Assembly: GCA_944321715.1 (NCBI GenBank)
Contig: CALUMJ010000004.1
Span: 47,456 to 111,455, forward strand
Length of the DNA stretch: 64,000 nt
Source of the DNA: an uncultured Muribaculaceae bacterium
Lineage (GTDB): Bacteria; Bacteroidota; Bacteroidia; Bacteroidales; Muribaculaceae
Direction: 5' to 3'
Shown here: positions 54,175 through 62,709 of the stretch, one piece after another
How the letters are laid out: each line of letters begins with the position of its first letter
How positions within the stretch are numbered: the stretch's first letter is position 1
Made by a program: the position numbers and the translations under genes
Notes under the pieces: model-generated
Told to the model about the DNA's origin: nothing
Database searches by the model: none
Seen by the model: the letters and a program-made list of their open reading frames with translations, nothing else

Positions 54175-54669
54175 CTAAAATACGGCGACTAAGATTAGCC
54201 TAATTGTGTCTTTTGTGGATTTGTTGGCCGAACAGCCCCATATCATATCAATTTTGTCGTCTATTCCTATGGCTTCCTGTATTGCCGTGTGCAACGTTTG
54301 TATGTGCTCTATTGTGAAGTCGTCATTAGTCGTGAATTGAAATATTATGCGCTTGATTTTTTTGCCGTTGTGGGCATCGACGATGCGGGCAATTTCTGAT
54401 TTTAATGTGTTGTGGCAGTCTGCAAGAGTTGTTTCTAATGTTATGGTATCGATATCGCCGTTCCCCATTAAAGTGGTGCGTATATCGTTAAAATCAATCA
54501 TTATGTAGTTTTCGCCTGAAATCAAGCATTCTATAACATCGCACAGTTGTTCTTTTGTCGTAAGTCCGCAAGCGCGGTCGCCTATAAGTTCGTTAATTTC
54601 GGCTTTAATGGAATCGGTACACTCGTTAGCACCTATCATTCCCTCGAAAAAGTCATTATTATTTTCCAT
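54175..54669 (-). CDS. Orphan FtsZ C-terminal-domain-like protein
   Basis: 164 residues from the ATG at 54669, which is placed 20 nt after the predicted start of a consensus promoter; the frame extends to 54825 but that part would lie upstream of the promoter. Residues about 65-164 read like the second domain of FtsZ: IMIDFNDIRTTLMGNG aligns with the FtsZ segment around V-D-F-A-D-V-R, KRIIFQFTTNDDFTIEHI with its following strand and helix, and DDKIDMIWG...DTIRLILVAVF with its last strands. The GTPase domain with its GGGTG-type T4 loop is absent. The first 60 residues are acidic and unknown. It could modulate cell division or cap FtsZ-like filaments; this is inference. Confidence 0.6.
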   Translation of the reverse strand: MENNNDFFEGMIGANECTDSIKAEINELIGDRACGLTTKEQLCDVIECLISGENYIMIDFNDIRTTLMGNGDIDTITLETTLADCHNTLKSEIARIVDAHNGKKIKRIIFQFTTNDDFTIEHIQTLHTAIQEAIGIDDKIDMIWGCSANKSTKDTIRLILVAVF

Positions 54670-54695
54670 AGCGTTAAAAATTTTTGATGTCGCCT

Positions 54696-54727
54696 CAAAG
54701 GTAATGAATAATGCCGTCATTCGCAAA
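54696..54727 (-). promoter_or_regulatory. Promoter of the FtsZ-like gene
   Basis: On the minus strand there is TTTG (54727-54724), 20 nt, TACCTTTG (54703-54696): a complete consensus. It fixes the start of the downstream gene at 54669. Confidence 0.7.
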
Positions 54728-54830
54728 ATTCTCTTTATTATTATGAGCATCGCTCTCACAGCTCTTTTATTTAATGTTAATGGGTCGATGAGGCGTGTAA
54801 AAATTGAGCGTTCTACAAATTGCATAAATT

Positions 54831-55664
54831 CTATTTGGGATGTTTAATATTCCACGTAATGCAGTTGAGTCCGCCTCCATAGCAGATTATGCTTGAAATA
54901 TCGACCGGTTCAATGCAACCTTTATAGTCGGGGAATGCCTTCTCAATTTGCAGCAAGGCATGTTCATCTTCCTTGATATTGAATGCTGGCACTATGATAA
55001 CATTCTTTGTTTGGAGAAAATTGATGTATGCCCATGAATGTTCTCTGTTCCGCGGGCGGGTAGAGTATTTCATTACTATGACATTAAAATTCCGTTCTAA
55101 TTCTTTGAGGAATTTGTTTGCAAAGAATCGTGACATTTCATAAGCTGTCAGCAAGACCGTATTTCCGTCAACCCAACGGACTATGCCATCGGCATGACCA
55201 TATGTTTCGGATTTATCCCATGGTAGGAAGACGATACTACATTCAAACAACTGTTCAAGTATGGCTACTACTTTGTTGCGTGTGATATTTTTGTTCTCAA
55301 TGAGCACTTTTTCTGTCATTATCACTTTATCGGGGCATTTGATAATGTTGCCGCCGTCTATTATCAAATTTGTTTTGACGGGCTGGATAGCCAGGTCGTG
55401 CAAAGTGGCTGTTGGGTCGGTAATATATCTTTTGTTTTCCTTATTCTGCAAATAGTCAGGTGCATAAACGTACTGAACAAACTTGGTTTCATTGACTTGT
55501 ATGGGCATATAATCCCTGCACCAATAATCTTTGGTGTGATGCAAGAAACCATATTTAATTTGATACTTGTCCAACAGTTTGCAGACATTATTTATCGGAA
55601 TTGGAAAGTCATTTAATGCCCATTCCGAGAAATATACGGTATCAGTCAGTCGGTCAGTAACCAT
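54831..55664 (-). CDS. Agmatine deiminase / peptidyl-arginine deiminase family protein
   Basis: 277 residues. The catalytic residues of the guanidino-modifying fold are visible: YWCRDYMPIQV (Asp), LIIDGGNIIK, TYGHADGIVRW (His and Asp) and the nucleophile Cys in YGGGLNCITWN near the C-terminus. The family hydrolyses agmatine to N-carbamoylputrescine, or peptidyl arginine. It is about 70 residues shorter than ordinary agmatine deiminases and has no signal peptide. Its start overlaps the preceding gene by 19 bp. The exact substrate is uncertain. Confidence 0.85.
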   Translation of the reverse strand: MVTDRLTDTVYFSEWALNDFPIPINNVCKLLDKYQIKYGFLHHTKDYWCRDYMPIQVNETKFVQYVYAPDYLQNKENKRYITDPTATLHDLAIQPVKTNLIIDGGNIIKCPDKVIMTEKVLIENKNITRNKVVAILEQLFECSIVFLPWDKSETYGHADGIVRWVDGNTVLLTAYEMSRFFANKFLKELERNFNVIVMKYSTRPRNREHSWAYINFLQTKNVIIVPAFNIKEDEHALLQIEKAFPDYKGCIEPVDISSIICYGGGLNCITWNIKHPK

Positions 55665-56257
55665 ATATCTTCATTAAGTTTAAATCGCCATTGCCGTGTG
55701 TCTTCTGTTTTTTTGCCATCTTTAACGATGTCTGTCCGTAGTCTTCTGCTTTGTATAAGCTGTTTTTGTGGGTAGTGTTCATCGTCAACCCATACGATAC
55801 TGGGATTGCCGTTTAGCGAAAAGCCATTTAGATAGTCATATAGATAGGTCGAACGGTCATCTCTCGTCTTATTTTTTAGTAGGAGAAAGTCATTTAGTCT
55901 GCAGTCATAAATAGAATATTCGCGTATCAAGGCTGAGGCTCTATATTCTTGCTCTCTATTTTCAAATGTTATGTCATATCCAGAGATATGGGCATTAAGT
56001 GTCATGATAGGAAAGTAGGGTACATTCACATTGTTATTGCTGTTTCTGTGATACATGATTGGGTCTTTGATGGCATCTGGCTTATTGCTCTCGTCATGGT
56101 AGTAAAATTCGACTGTGCGAATATATACTCTGTAGGCATCGTTTACTTTGATGTAGCCTCCATAAATGAAATGAGGTGCCAGCTTTGCGAATGCCGCCGT
56201 CAATTCTTCTTCAGAAGAATGCCGCTTGAAATTTGACAAATGCTCATATAAAGTCAT
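55646..56257 (-). CDS. Conserved-looking protein of unknown function
   Basis: 203 residues, no signal peptide or membrane helix. Blocks such as FIYGGYIKVNDAYRVYIRTV, DPIMYHRNSNN, GYDITFENREQEYRASALI and YLYDYLNGF look like an enzyme core. There is a weak resemblance to AAG-type 3-methyladenine DNA glycosylases around the V-E-x-x-Y segment, which I would not rely on. It is translationally coupled to the deiminase gene that follows, so the two probably act together or were acquired together. Confidence 0.7.
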   Translation of the reverse strand: MTLYEHLSNFKRHSSEEELTAAFAKLAPHFIYGGYIKVNDAYRVYIRTVEFYYHDESNKPDAIKDPIMYHRNSNNNVNVPYFPIMTLNAHISGYDITFENREQEYRASALIREYSIYDCRLNDFLLLKNKTRDDRSTYLYDYLNGFSLNGNPSIVWVDDEHYPQKQLIQSRRLRTDIVKDGKKTEDTRQWRFKLNEDIWLLTD

Positions 56258-56428
56258 ACTTTGGTAAATTTAAATTCTTCTAATAGTGATTTATATTTTA
56301 TCTGGAATTGTCTTAAAGTTTCAGTGACCTGATTGATAGGTCGCATTGTGAGTTGTATGCAAAGGTACAGAATTTTTATCCTGTATCTTGCGTTGACCCC
56401 AAAAATGCCGCGGCTAATATTGTATATG

Positions 56429-56460
56429 TTTGTTATTTAATGGCATTTTGAGTATCTTTG
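56429..56460 (+). promoter_or_regulatory. Promoter of the sulfatase gene
   Basis: TTTG (56429-56432), 20 nt, TATCTTTG (56453-56460). It gives a 38-nt leader to the ATG at 56505. A second -7-like box TATATTTG (56485-56492) is too close to that ATG. Confidence 0.65.
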
Positions 56461-56504
56461 AATAATTTTCATGTAAATTGCTGGTATATTTGAAACATAT
56501 TACA

Positions 56505-58064
56505 ATGATGAATAACGGACGGATAGGTATAATCACTCTTGCATTGGCATCGGTGAGCAACGCAGTATGTGCACAGGTTGGAAACAGAGGCGAAGAGCAG
56601 GAGTTGCCCAACGTGATATTGATTTATGCCGACGACTTGGGCTATGGCGACCTTGAATGTTATGGCGCATGTAACGTACATACGCCCAATGTCAACCGCT
56701 TGGCAGAGCATGGCATAAGGTTTACCAACGGATATGCGGCAGCATCGACCAGCACGCCGTCGCGCTATTCGTTATTGACTGGAGAGTATGCTTGGAGGCG
56801 CAATGATACTGGTATCGCTCGCGGCGATGCGGGAATGATTGTCAAGCCGTGGCAATACACCATGGCCGACATGTTTAAAAGTGCCGGATATGTCACGGCG
56901 GCTTTGGGTAAATGGCATTTGGGATTGGGCGAAAAAACTGGTTGTCAGGACTGGAATGCACCGTTACCAGCCGCGCTTGGCGATTTGGGATTTGACTATT
57001 CCTACATCATGGCTGCCACTGCCGACCGTGTACCTTGCGTGTTTATCGAGAACGGCAAGGTGGCCAATTATGATTCGTCGTCACCCATATATGTGAGCTA
57101 CGAAAAGAATTTCCCGGGCGAGCCTACTGGCAAGGATAATCCCGAATTGCTGTATAATCTGCGGTCGAGCCACGGCCATGACCAATCGATTGTGAACGGA
57201 ATAGGACGCATTGGTTACATGAAGGGTGGTGGCAAGGCCTTGTGGAAAGACGAGAATATTGCCGACTCAATCACAGCTCATGCAATAGATTTTATCCAGA
57301 AACACAAAGATGAGCGATTTTTCATGTATTTTGCCACCAACGACGTTCATGTTCCGCGGTTCCCACATCCACGCTTCAGAGGAAAAAATAAGATGGGGCT
57401 GCGTGGCGAGGCTATAATACAATTTGACTGGAGCGTAGGACAACTGTTGGAGACGTTGGATGAATTGGGATTGACCGAAAACACGTTGATAATATTGTCG
57501 AGCGACAATGGACCTGTAGTAGATGATGGCTACCAAGACCGTGCCGAGGAGCTTCTCAACGGGCATACGCCGGCTGGAGCTTTGAGGGGCGGCAAATACA
57601 GCACGTTTGAGGGAGGTACACGTGTGCCTGTAATCGTGCATTGGCCGAGGGAGATACGTGTGCCTCAAGTGAGCGAAGTGATAGTTTCGCAAATCGACTG
57701 GTTGGCATCGCTGGCATCGCTCGTCGGAGCTAAAATTCCCTCAGGCAGTGCGCCCGACAGCTACGACAGAATGGGCAACTTGCTGGGTGCTGACGATAGC
57801 GACCGTCCGTGGGTCATCGAACACGCGGCCAACAATACGTTGTCGGTAAGGACGCGCAATTGGAAGTATATCGAGCCAAATGACGACCCAAGGACTATCC
57901 AAAAGACCACCAACACCGAACTCGGCAATTCGAGCGAACCGCAGTTGTATGACATGACGGTGGAAGGCGAACGCGAGAATGTCGCCACACGTTATCCAGC
58001 TAAAGTGTTTGAGTTGCAAAGCATATTGCGCCAAGTGCGCAACCGCACTATAAGCATACGGTAA
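56505..58064 (+). CDS. Secreted sulfatase (arylsulfatase family, Ser-type)
   Basis: 519 residues from the ATG at 56505, with a signal peptide ending near AVCA-Q. Metal-binding IYADDLGYGDLECYG lies near the N-terminus. The formylglycine motif is S83-T-P-S-R87 in STSTPSRYSLLTGEY, so Ser is modified by an anaerobic sulfatase-maturating enzyme encoded elsewhere. KWHLGLGEKTGC and the GRGGKYS-like LRGGKYSTFEGGTRVPVIV further identify the S1 sulfatase family. It removes sulfate esters from host or plant glycans; the substrate is unknown. It stands alone between a promoter and a terminator. Confidence 0.92.
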   Translation: MMNNGRIGIITLALASVSNAVCAQVGNRGEEQELPNVILIYADDLGYGDLECYGACNVHTPNVNRLAEHGIRFTNGYAAASTSTPSRYSLLTGEYAWRRNDTGIARGDAGMIVKPWQYTMADMFKSAGYVTAALGKWHLGLGEKTGCQDWNAPLPAALGDLGFDYSYIMAATADRVPCVFIENGKVANYDSSSPIYVSYEKNFPGEPTGKDNPELLYNLRSSHGHDQSIVNGIGRIGYMKGGGKALWKDENIADSITAHAIDFIQKHKDERFFMYFATNDVHVPRFPHPRFRGKNKMGLRGEAIIQFDWSVGQLLETLDELGLTENTLIILSSDNGPVVDDGYQDRAEELLNGHTPAGALRGGKYSTFEGGTRVPVIVHWPREIRVPQVSEVIVSQIDWLASLASLVGAKIPSGSAPDSYDRMGNLLGADDSDRPWVIEHAANNTLSVRTRNWKYIEPNDDPRTIQKTTNTELGNSSEPQLYDMTVEGERENVATRYPAKVFELQSILRQVRNRTISIR

Positions 58065-58079
58065 TTGGCCGGTATAAAA

Positions 58080-58122
58080 GCAGCGGGGCGTGGCAAAATT
58101 GCGGCACGCCCCGTTGCTTTTT
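58080..58122. terminator. Bidirectional terminator between sulfatase and manC
   Basis: A 13-bp stem with one G-U pair (GCAGCGGGGCGTG 58080-58092, CACGCCCCGTTGC 58105-58117) is followed by TTTTT on the right and preceded by AAAA on the left. Confidence 0.9.
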
Positions 58123-58148
58123 GGCTCTTGTTTCGTTGTGACAGGCAA

Positions 58149-59231
58149 TTATTGGTATTTGTCGCCAAACGATGATTTCACGTCATTGACAAACTGCTTG
58201 ATGCGCTGCTCTTCGTTTTGCGGACATATTAGCAGCACGTCGTCGGCATCGGCGATGATATAATCTTTAAGCCCCGAGGCGACAATCAGTTTGCCATTCT
58301 TTTTAACTGCAATCATGTTGTTGTTGCAGTTGTATAGCATGGCGTTGCAGTTCTGCGTCACGTTGCCCTCTTTGCTCTTTGGCGAGTATTCATATAGCAC
58401 ACCCCATGTTCCAAGGTCGTTCCAGCCGAAGTTGACGCACGACACGAATACGTTTGGGGCTTTTTCCATCACGGCAAAGTCGATTGAAATGTTGGGGCAT
58501 TCGGGGAAATTGGCGTTTATGAAAGCCGTTTCCTCGGCAGTACCGAATGTGTCGGCACCCGCCTCAAATTTGCAATAAACGTTTGGAGCATAGTCGTGCA
58601 GTGCCTTCAGGATGCTTTTCACCGACCACAGGAATATGCCGGAGTTCCAGAAAAACTCGCCACTTTCGACAAATATTCGGGCAATCTCGATGTCGGGTTT
58701 CTCGGTGAAAGTCTTTACATGCAGAATGCCATCGACATCTGATTTTTCGCCCACTTGTATGTATCCATACCCGGTTTCGGGCCTGTTTGGCTTTATTCCG
58801 AGTGTGAGCAGAGCGTCATGGCTTTCTACAAAGTTGTAGCCGTTCACGATTTCCTGCCTGAATAGCTCTTCGTTGAATATCAGATGGTCGCTGGGCGATA
58901 CCATGATTGTAGCATTGGGATTGATGGCTCGTATGTGGAATGCGGCCCAGGCAATGCAAGGAGCAGTATTACGGCGGGTAGGTTCGAGCAAAATCTGTTC
59001 GTCGCTGATTTCTGGCAGTTGCTCTTTTACTATGTCGCGGTAGTTTTCGTTTGTGACAACGATTATGTTGCTGTGTGGCACGATGTCTTTTACCCGGTCG
59101 AAACTCATTTGTAGCAGTGTTCGCCCCGTGCCTAAGAAATCGATAAATTGTTTGGGCAATTCTTGGCGGCTGTAAGGCCAGAAGCGGCTTCCAACGCCTC
59201 CGCCCATTATTACGCAATATCGGTTATTCAT
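58149..59231 (-). CDS. manC: Mannose-1-phosphate guanylyltransferase
   Basis: 360 residues, single-domain form. MGGGVGSRFWPYSRQELPKQ is the nucleotidyltransferase signature; VSPSDHLIF, ETGYGYIQVG, FTEKPD and NSGIFLW are GMP-type blocks. It makes GDP-mannose from mannose-1-phosphate and GTP for GDP-fucose and surface glycans. The isomerase domain of bifunctional ManC/AlgA is absent. It is a lone gene transcribed leftward. Confidence 0.93.
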   Translation of the reverse strand: MNNRYCVIMGGGVGSRFWPYSRQELPKQFIDFLGTGRTLLQMSFDRVKDIVPHSNIIVVTNENYRDIVKEQLPEISDEQILLEPTRRNTAPCIAWAAFHIRAINPNATIMVSPSDHLIFNEELFRQEIVNGYNFVESHDALLTLGIKPNRPETGYGYIQVGEKSDVDGILHVKTFTEKPDIEIARIFVESGEFFWNSGIFLWSVKSILKALHDYAPNVYCKFEAGADTFGTAEETAFINANFPECPNISIDFAVMEKAPNVFVSCVNFGWNDLGTWGVLYEYSPKSKEGNVTQNCNAMLYNCNNNMIAVKKNGKLIVASGLKDYIIADADDVLLICPQNEEQRIKQFVNDVKSSFGDKYQ

Positions 59232-59914
59232 AGTGCAGATGGTGGTTTTGTATTTTTTACTTTGCTAAGTTAGCAAATTATGGTTTAGTGTTGGCAATAA
59301 TAGTGTTAATAATTATGTTAAGTTTTTAAAACTGCGTTGCCACGCGCCGCTATTTTGATACACCTTCTAAAGAAATTAAGGAAAGTGGAGCTGCGGCGTG
59401 TAGAAAAAGAAAAAAAGGCACTTCTCACGAGGTGCCTTGATTTTCTATTCCACACGTTGTTTTGTGGAATAATTTACCATTTCCTAAACAACCTTAATAA
59501 CAAACCTTTTACCTTAAACCAATTTAAGTGAATTGCTAATCACTAACAATCATGAATGGCGGTAATGCTGGATTTTGTATGCCGCCGGCCGTGTGACCCA
59601 CGGCATACTTTTGCATAAACCCTAAAAATTCCCTTAATGAAAGGAAAATTGCAACATCTCTTTATGGACTTTTTTAAACCCTAAATAATGAAAATTCACG
59701 GTTAGGAATCCGGTGGCTTGGCAGGCAATTGAACGTTGCCAGATTGTAAGGCTTGTTTTTCCCTGCCTTGCTGTTGCAAAATTATAATCAATTATTCGGG
59801 GTTGCTCATCTGTATAAACAAAATATAAATATATTTTAGAGTTATATTTAATTAAAACACTGTAATACAGTATATTATAATTACGACTGCTTGGCAAAAA
59901 TATAAACCGAAATA
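59232..59914. other. 683-bp non-coding region with several hairpins
   Basis: No gene is supported. The palindrome TTTGCTAA-g-TTAGCAAA (59261-59277) lies just upstream of manC. Hairpins follow: AAGGCAC/GTGCCTT (59415-59421, 59432-59438), ATTCCACA/TGTGGAAT (59447-59454, 59463-59470) and GTATGCCG/CGGCATAC (59577-59584, 59601-59608). The last is followed by TTTT on the plus strand, where no protein gene would need a terminator. A small plus-strand RNA ending near 59612 is possible but unproven. Confidence 0.4.
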
Positions 59915-61486
59915 TTACGTAATCGAACCTATTTTCATTACATTTTCTTCGAAATGCTCCCTGTCGATGGCCTTGTTTTTGATTTTGTTTCGATAGGTGT
60001 AGATGGTGTTGACCGAGTAGTGCAAGAACGATGCAATCTTGTTGGCATCATCGACACCCATACGCAGGAAAGCGAATATGCGCAGCTCGGTGGTCAGCCG
60101 GCCCACGTCTTTTACATTGATGCGTTCGGCGGGTTGCAGCAGATTGTTGAATTCTTCGATAAAAGTCGGGTATATGTGCAAGAAGGCACTATCGAAGTTT
60201 TCATAAAATTGCCTGTGTTGTTCTTCGGCAAATTTCGACGATTTTGCCATTTTCACCAAGTCCTCGACTTGCCCGGCAGTGATTTTGCGAGTCACTGTCT
60301 TGCAGAAGTTGTCTAAGCGGTCCATGTAGATTGAGCACAGGTCGAGGAAATGGCCGATGTATTCCTCTTTGATTTTATTGGCATTTTTCAGCTCCTGACG
60401 TGTGGCGTTGAGGCGGCGCATCTGCTTGAGCAGAAAATAGCAGGCACCTACAAAGCCTATGGCAAGCAGGGTGCTTATGAGCGACACGAACATCAGAATG
60501 CGGTGTTTTTTTTGCAGCTGCACTTTGTAGGCCTTGTCGATGAGAGGTGTGATGCTCGATATTTGCGTGGTGCGAAGGCGGGCGTTGCAAAACACGGCAT
60601 CGGCAAGCGATGTGGTGATATAGGCGTATGCGTGTTCGATGTCGCCGTTTTCATACAGGTAAACTGCAAGGTTTTGCAGCGAAGTGGTTTCCTTTACCGA
60701 GCTTTTGATGTCGGCGATTGCCGACAGTGCAAAGTAGCGGGCGGCATCGTCGGGATTGTCTTCGGCGATGCGTATTTGGGCCATGTTGGCGGCGGCGCGG
60801 GCATATATATTGTTGTCGGGATTGCTGTTTTCGATTATGTCGGTGAGTAGTTTCTTTGCCGTGTGTTCCTGTCCGTTGATGTAGTATTGTTCGGCGCAGA
60901 ATAGTTTGAACTCGGGTGTGCCGGGTTGCAGCAGTTTGAGCAATTCGTTGCGGTAGAGAGCCTGTCGTGCCGTATATTCGTCCAAGTATTTGTTCATGTT
61001 GCTACTGTTGCCTTGCAGCGTGTAGGCCTCGATGTAGGAGTATAGCTGCCGTCCGCAGTCATACCACTCCTTGTTAAGTTGAGCAGGGATTCCTTTCTGT
61101 TCGATGTAGGTGAGCTCGCTCACAGCTTCATGGAAAAAACCCATGATGCTCATAACCTTGATTTTGCCTAATTGGGCTTTTATGGCGGCTGCACTGTCGT
61201 CGAGTTCCTTTGCCAATGTGAGAGCTTGCTCGTAATAGGCCAGAGCCGAATCAGAAACGAAAGTTTCATATTCACGTGCCACATTGCACAGTATCAGGTA
61301 TCGTTCGTGCTGGCTGTTGGCACTGATACTGCACATCGAGTCGATGCGTGCCATCTTTTGCTGGTCATAGACTGGCCGTAATTCGAGTTCATGGTCAAGA
61401 CGTTTGAGGATGTTGTTGTCTATTCCCTTTTGAGCCGTTGCGGTGGTGCATACCACGACGGCTAACATTAGTAAAAGAAATTTCAT
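59915..61486 (-). CDS. DUF6377-type membrane TPR regulator
   Basis: 523 residues. The signal peptide (MKFLLLMLAVVVCTTATA) is followed by a helical TPR-like periplasmic part (about 20-320), one membrane helix (about 326-348, ILMFVSLISTLLAIGFVGAC), a coiled coil (RRLNATRQELKNANKIKEEY) and a cytoplasmic C-terminus with an HTH-like element (MGVDDANKIASFLHYSVNTIYTYRNKI, split after FLHYSV). The order matches Bacteroidota DUF6377 proteins, thought to sense an envelope signal and bind DNA directly. It may control the adjacent glycan-related genes, but nothing in sequence proves a target. Confidence 0.82.
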   Translation of the reverse strand: MKFLLLMLAVVVCTTATAQKGIDNNILKRLDHELELRPVYDQQKMARIDSMCSISANSQHERYLILCNVAREYETFVSDSALAYYEQALTLAKELDDSAAAIKAQLGKIKVMSIMGFFHEAVSELTYIEQKGIPAQLNKEWYDCGRQLYSYIEAYTLQGNSSNMNKYLDEYTARQALYRNELLKLLQPGTPEFKLFCAEQYYINGQEHTAKKLLTDIIENSNPDNNIYARAAANMAQIRIAEDNPDDAARYFALSAIADIKSSVKETTSLQNLAVYLYENGDIEHAYAYITTSLADAVFCNARLRTTQISSITPLIDKAYKVQLQKKHRILMFVSLISTLLAIGFVGACYFLLKQMRRLNATRQELKNANKIKEEYIGHFLDLCSIYMDRLDNFCKTVTRKITAGQVEDLVKMAKSSKFAEEQHRQFYENFDSAFLHIYPTFIEEFNNLLQPAERINVKDVGRLTTELRIFAFLRMGVDDANKIASFLHYSVNTIYTYRNKIKNKAIDREHFEENVMKIGSIT

Positions 61487-61577
61487 TCAGGTAAAAAAAA
61501 GGTTTGTTTGACAGCAAACTTACAAAAAAACTACGGAATAATTGCACGTATTATACAGATTTGCATAATGAAAATTG

Positions 61578-61762
61578 AGAAACTGTTTTGAATTTTTACG
61601 GGAAAAATTTAAGAGAAGTTTTTTTGTTCATGTTTCGAGAGTATTTTCGGGCGCTTTCGCTTATTTTTCCAACGTTTAATTCTTTAGACATATTCAAAAA
61701 ATAATCAAAATCGCCTCGAAAAAACATCTTAAACCATTGAATGAAAAAGTAAAACAGTTTCT
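61578..61762. repeat. Full-length MITE-like repeat (family A), 185 bp
   Basis: Terminal inverted repeats AGAAACTGTTTT (61578-61589) and AAAACAGTTTCT (61751-61762) enclose 161 bp of AT-rich non-coding DNA. A second, right-truncated copy lies at 63753-63920 and a solo right end at 47439-47475. The full copy fills most of the gap before the next gene, which starts 35 bp later. It encodes no protein. Confidence 0.8.
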
Positions 61763-61796
61763 AAAAAAAAGAATAAACCAATAGACTCAATAGAAA

Positions 61797-62627
61797 ATGA
61801 AAAAGATATTATTAGTATTGTTCAATATTTTAACAATAACAGTTATGGCACAGACAAAAGGACGGTTTGAGGTTCACGACCTCGGCAATTTCACACTGCA
61901 TGTTTATTACACCAACGACGCATTGGGCGATGCAAGCTACATCATCGAGGGTAAAGATGCGCTTGTGACAATGGAACAACCGTTGTTCAAGGAGAATGTT
62001 GCAGAGTTTGATGCCTACCTTGCCAAGATTGACAAACCTGTGGATAAGCGCGTTACCGACTACCACGTGGGCGGCACTGGTAGCCACGAAGTGGTCATGC
62101 CAGAGGGTATGCACGAGTTTACGCGAGGCGAGGTGTATGCCGGTATGATGAATGGCTTTGCACAAGCATTTGGCGATGCCATGACCGAGATGCCTACGGG
62201 TCGGGCTTCGGAGGTGGCGTTCGGCACGGTACAGACATGGGCTGGTGTCGCATTCGAATTTAGGCATGGTGCTGCCACTGACTTCCCGGGTGCAAGCATC
62301 TTGATAGGCGGAAAGGCTTATTATACACACTGGACTCCGGCAAAGGCACACGTCAGCCATTTGCAAATATCTTCGGCAGCCGCAATCGATGCCGAAATTG
62401 CCGAGGCCGAGAGTTCGTTGGCGACCGGGGCAGAATTGTTTATTGGCGGGCATGGCGGAGCTGCTGGTCGTGACGCAGTGGAATTTAAAATAGCATATCT
62501 TAAAAAGATGAAAGATGTGCTTGGCTCAGCCAATACGGCGCAAGACTTCGTGACTGCCATGAAAGAGGCTTTCCCCCGGGTTGGCTGGCGAAGCAGGCTT
62601 GGACGACTTGGGCAAGGCGTTATATAA
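61797..62627 (+). CDS. Secreted metallo-beta-lactamase-fold-like protein, C-terminal frameshift
   Basis: 276 residues as read. Signal peptide MKKILLVLFNILTITVMAQ. The N-terminal half (FTLHVYYTNDALGDASYIIE...ALVTMEQPLFKENV) follows the first strands of the MBL fold, but the HxHxDH metal site is replaced by VTDYHVGGTGSHEVV, so classic zinc hydrolysis is doubtful. GGHGG appears late. At the run of five C (62573-62577) the frame turns into an Arg/Trp-rich tail; deleting one C restores FPGLAGEAGLDDLGKALYK and a stop at 62629-62631. The function is unknown. Confidence 0.65.
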   Translation: MKKILLVLFNILTITVMAQTKGRFEVHDLGNFTLHVYYTNDALGDASYIIEGKDALVTMEQPLFKENVAEFDAYLAKIDKPVDKRVTDYHVGGTGSHEVVMPEGMHEFTRGEVYAGMMNGFAQAFGDAMTEMPTGRASEVAFGTVQTWAGVAFEFRHGAATDFPGASILIGGKAYYTHWTPAKAHVSHLQISSAAAIDAEIAEAESSLATGAELFIGGHGGAAGRDAVEFKIAYLKKMKDVLGSANTAQDFVTAMKEAFPRVGWRSRLGRLGQGVI

Positions 62628-62709
62628 ATAGTCGTTTACAGTGCGGTTTTGATGTTAAGCAGATGTGTGGCACAAGTCCGAGCCTCGCATCTGCTTAACG
62701 TTTGGTGGG

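Noticed and set aside
54670-54825. N-terminal extension of the FtsZ-like protein to an ATG at 54825
   Set aside because: A complete consensus promoter (54696-54727) lies within the extension, and the extra residues look non-coding.
56478-56504. TTG start of the sulfatase at 56478
   Set aside because: The ATG at 56505 begins the signal peptide and lies at a normal distance from the consensus promoter.
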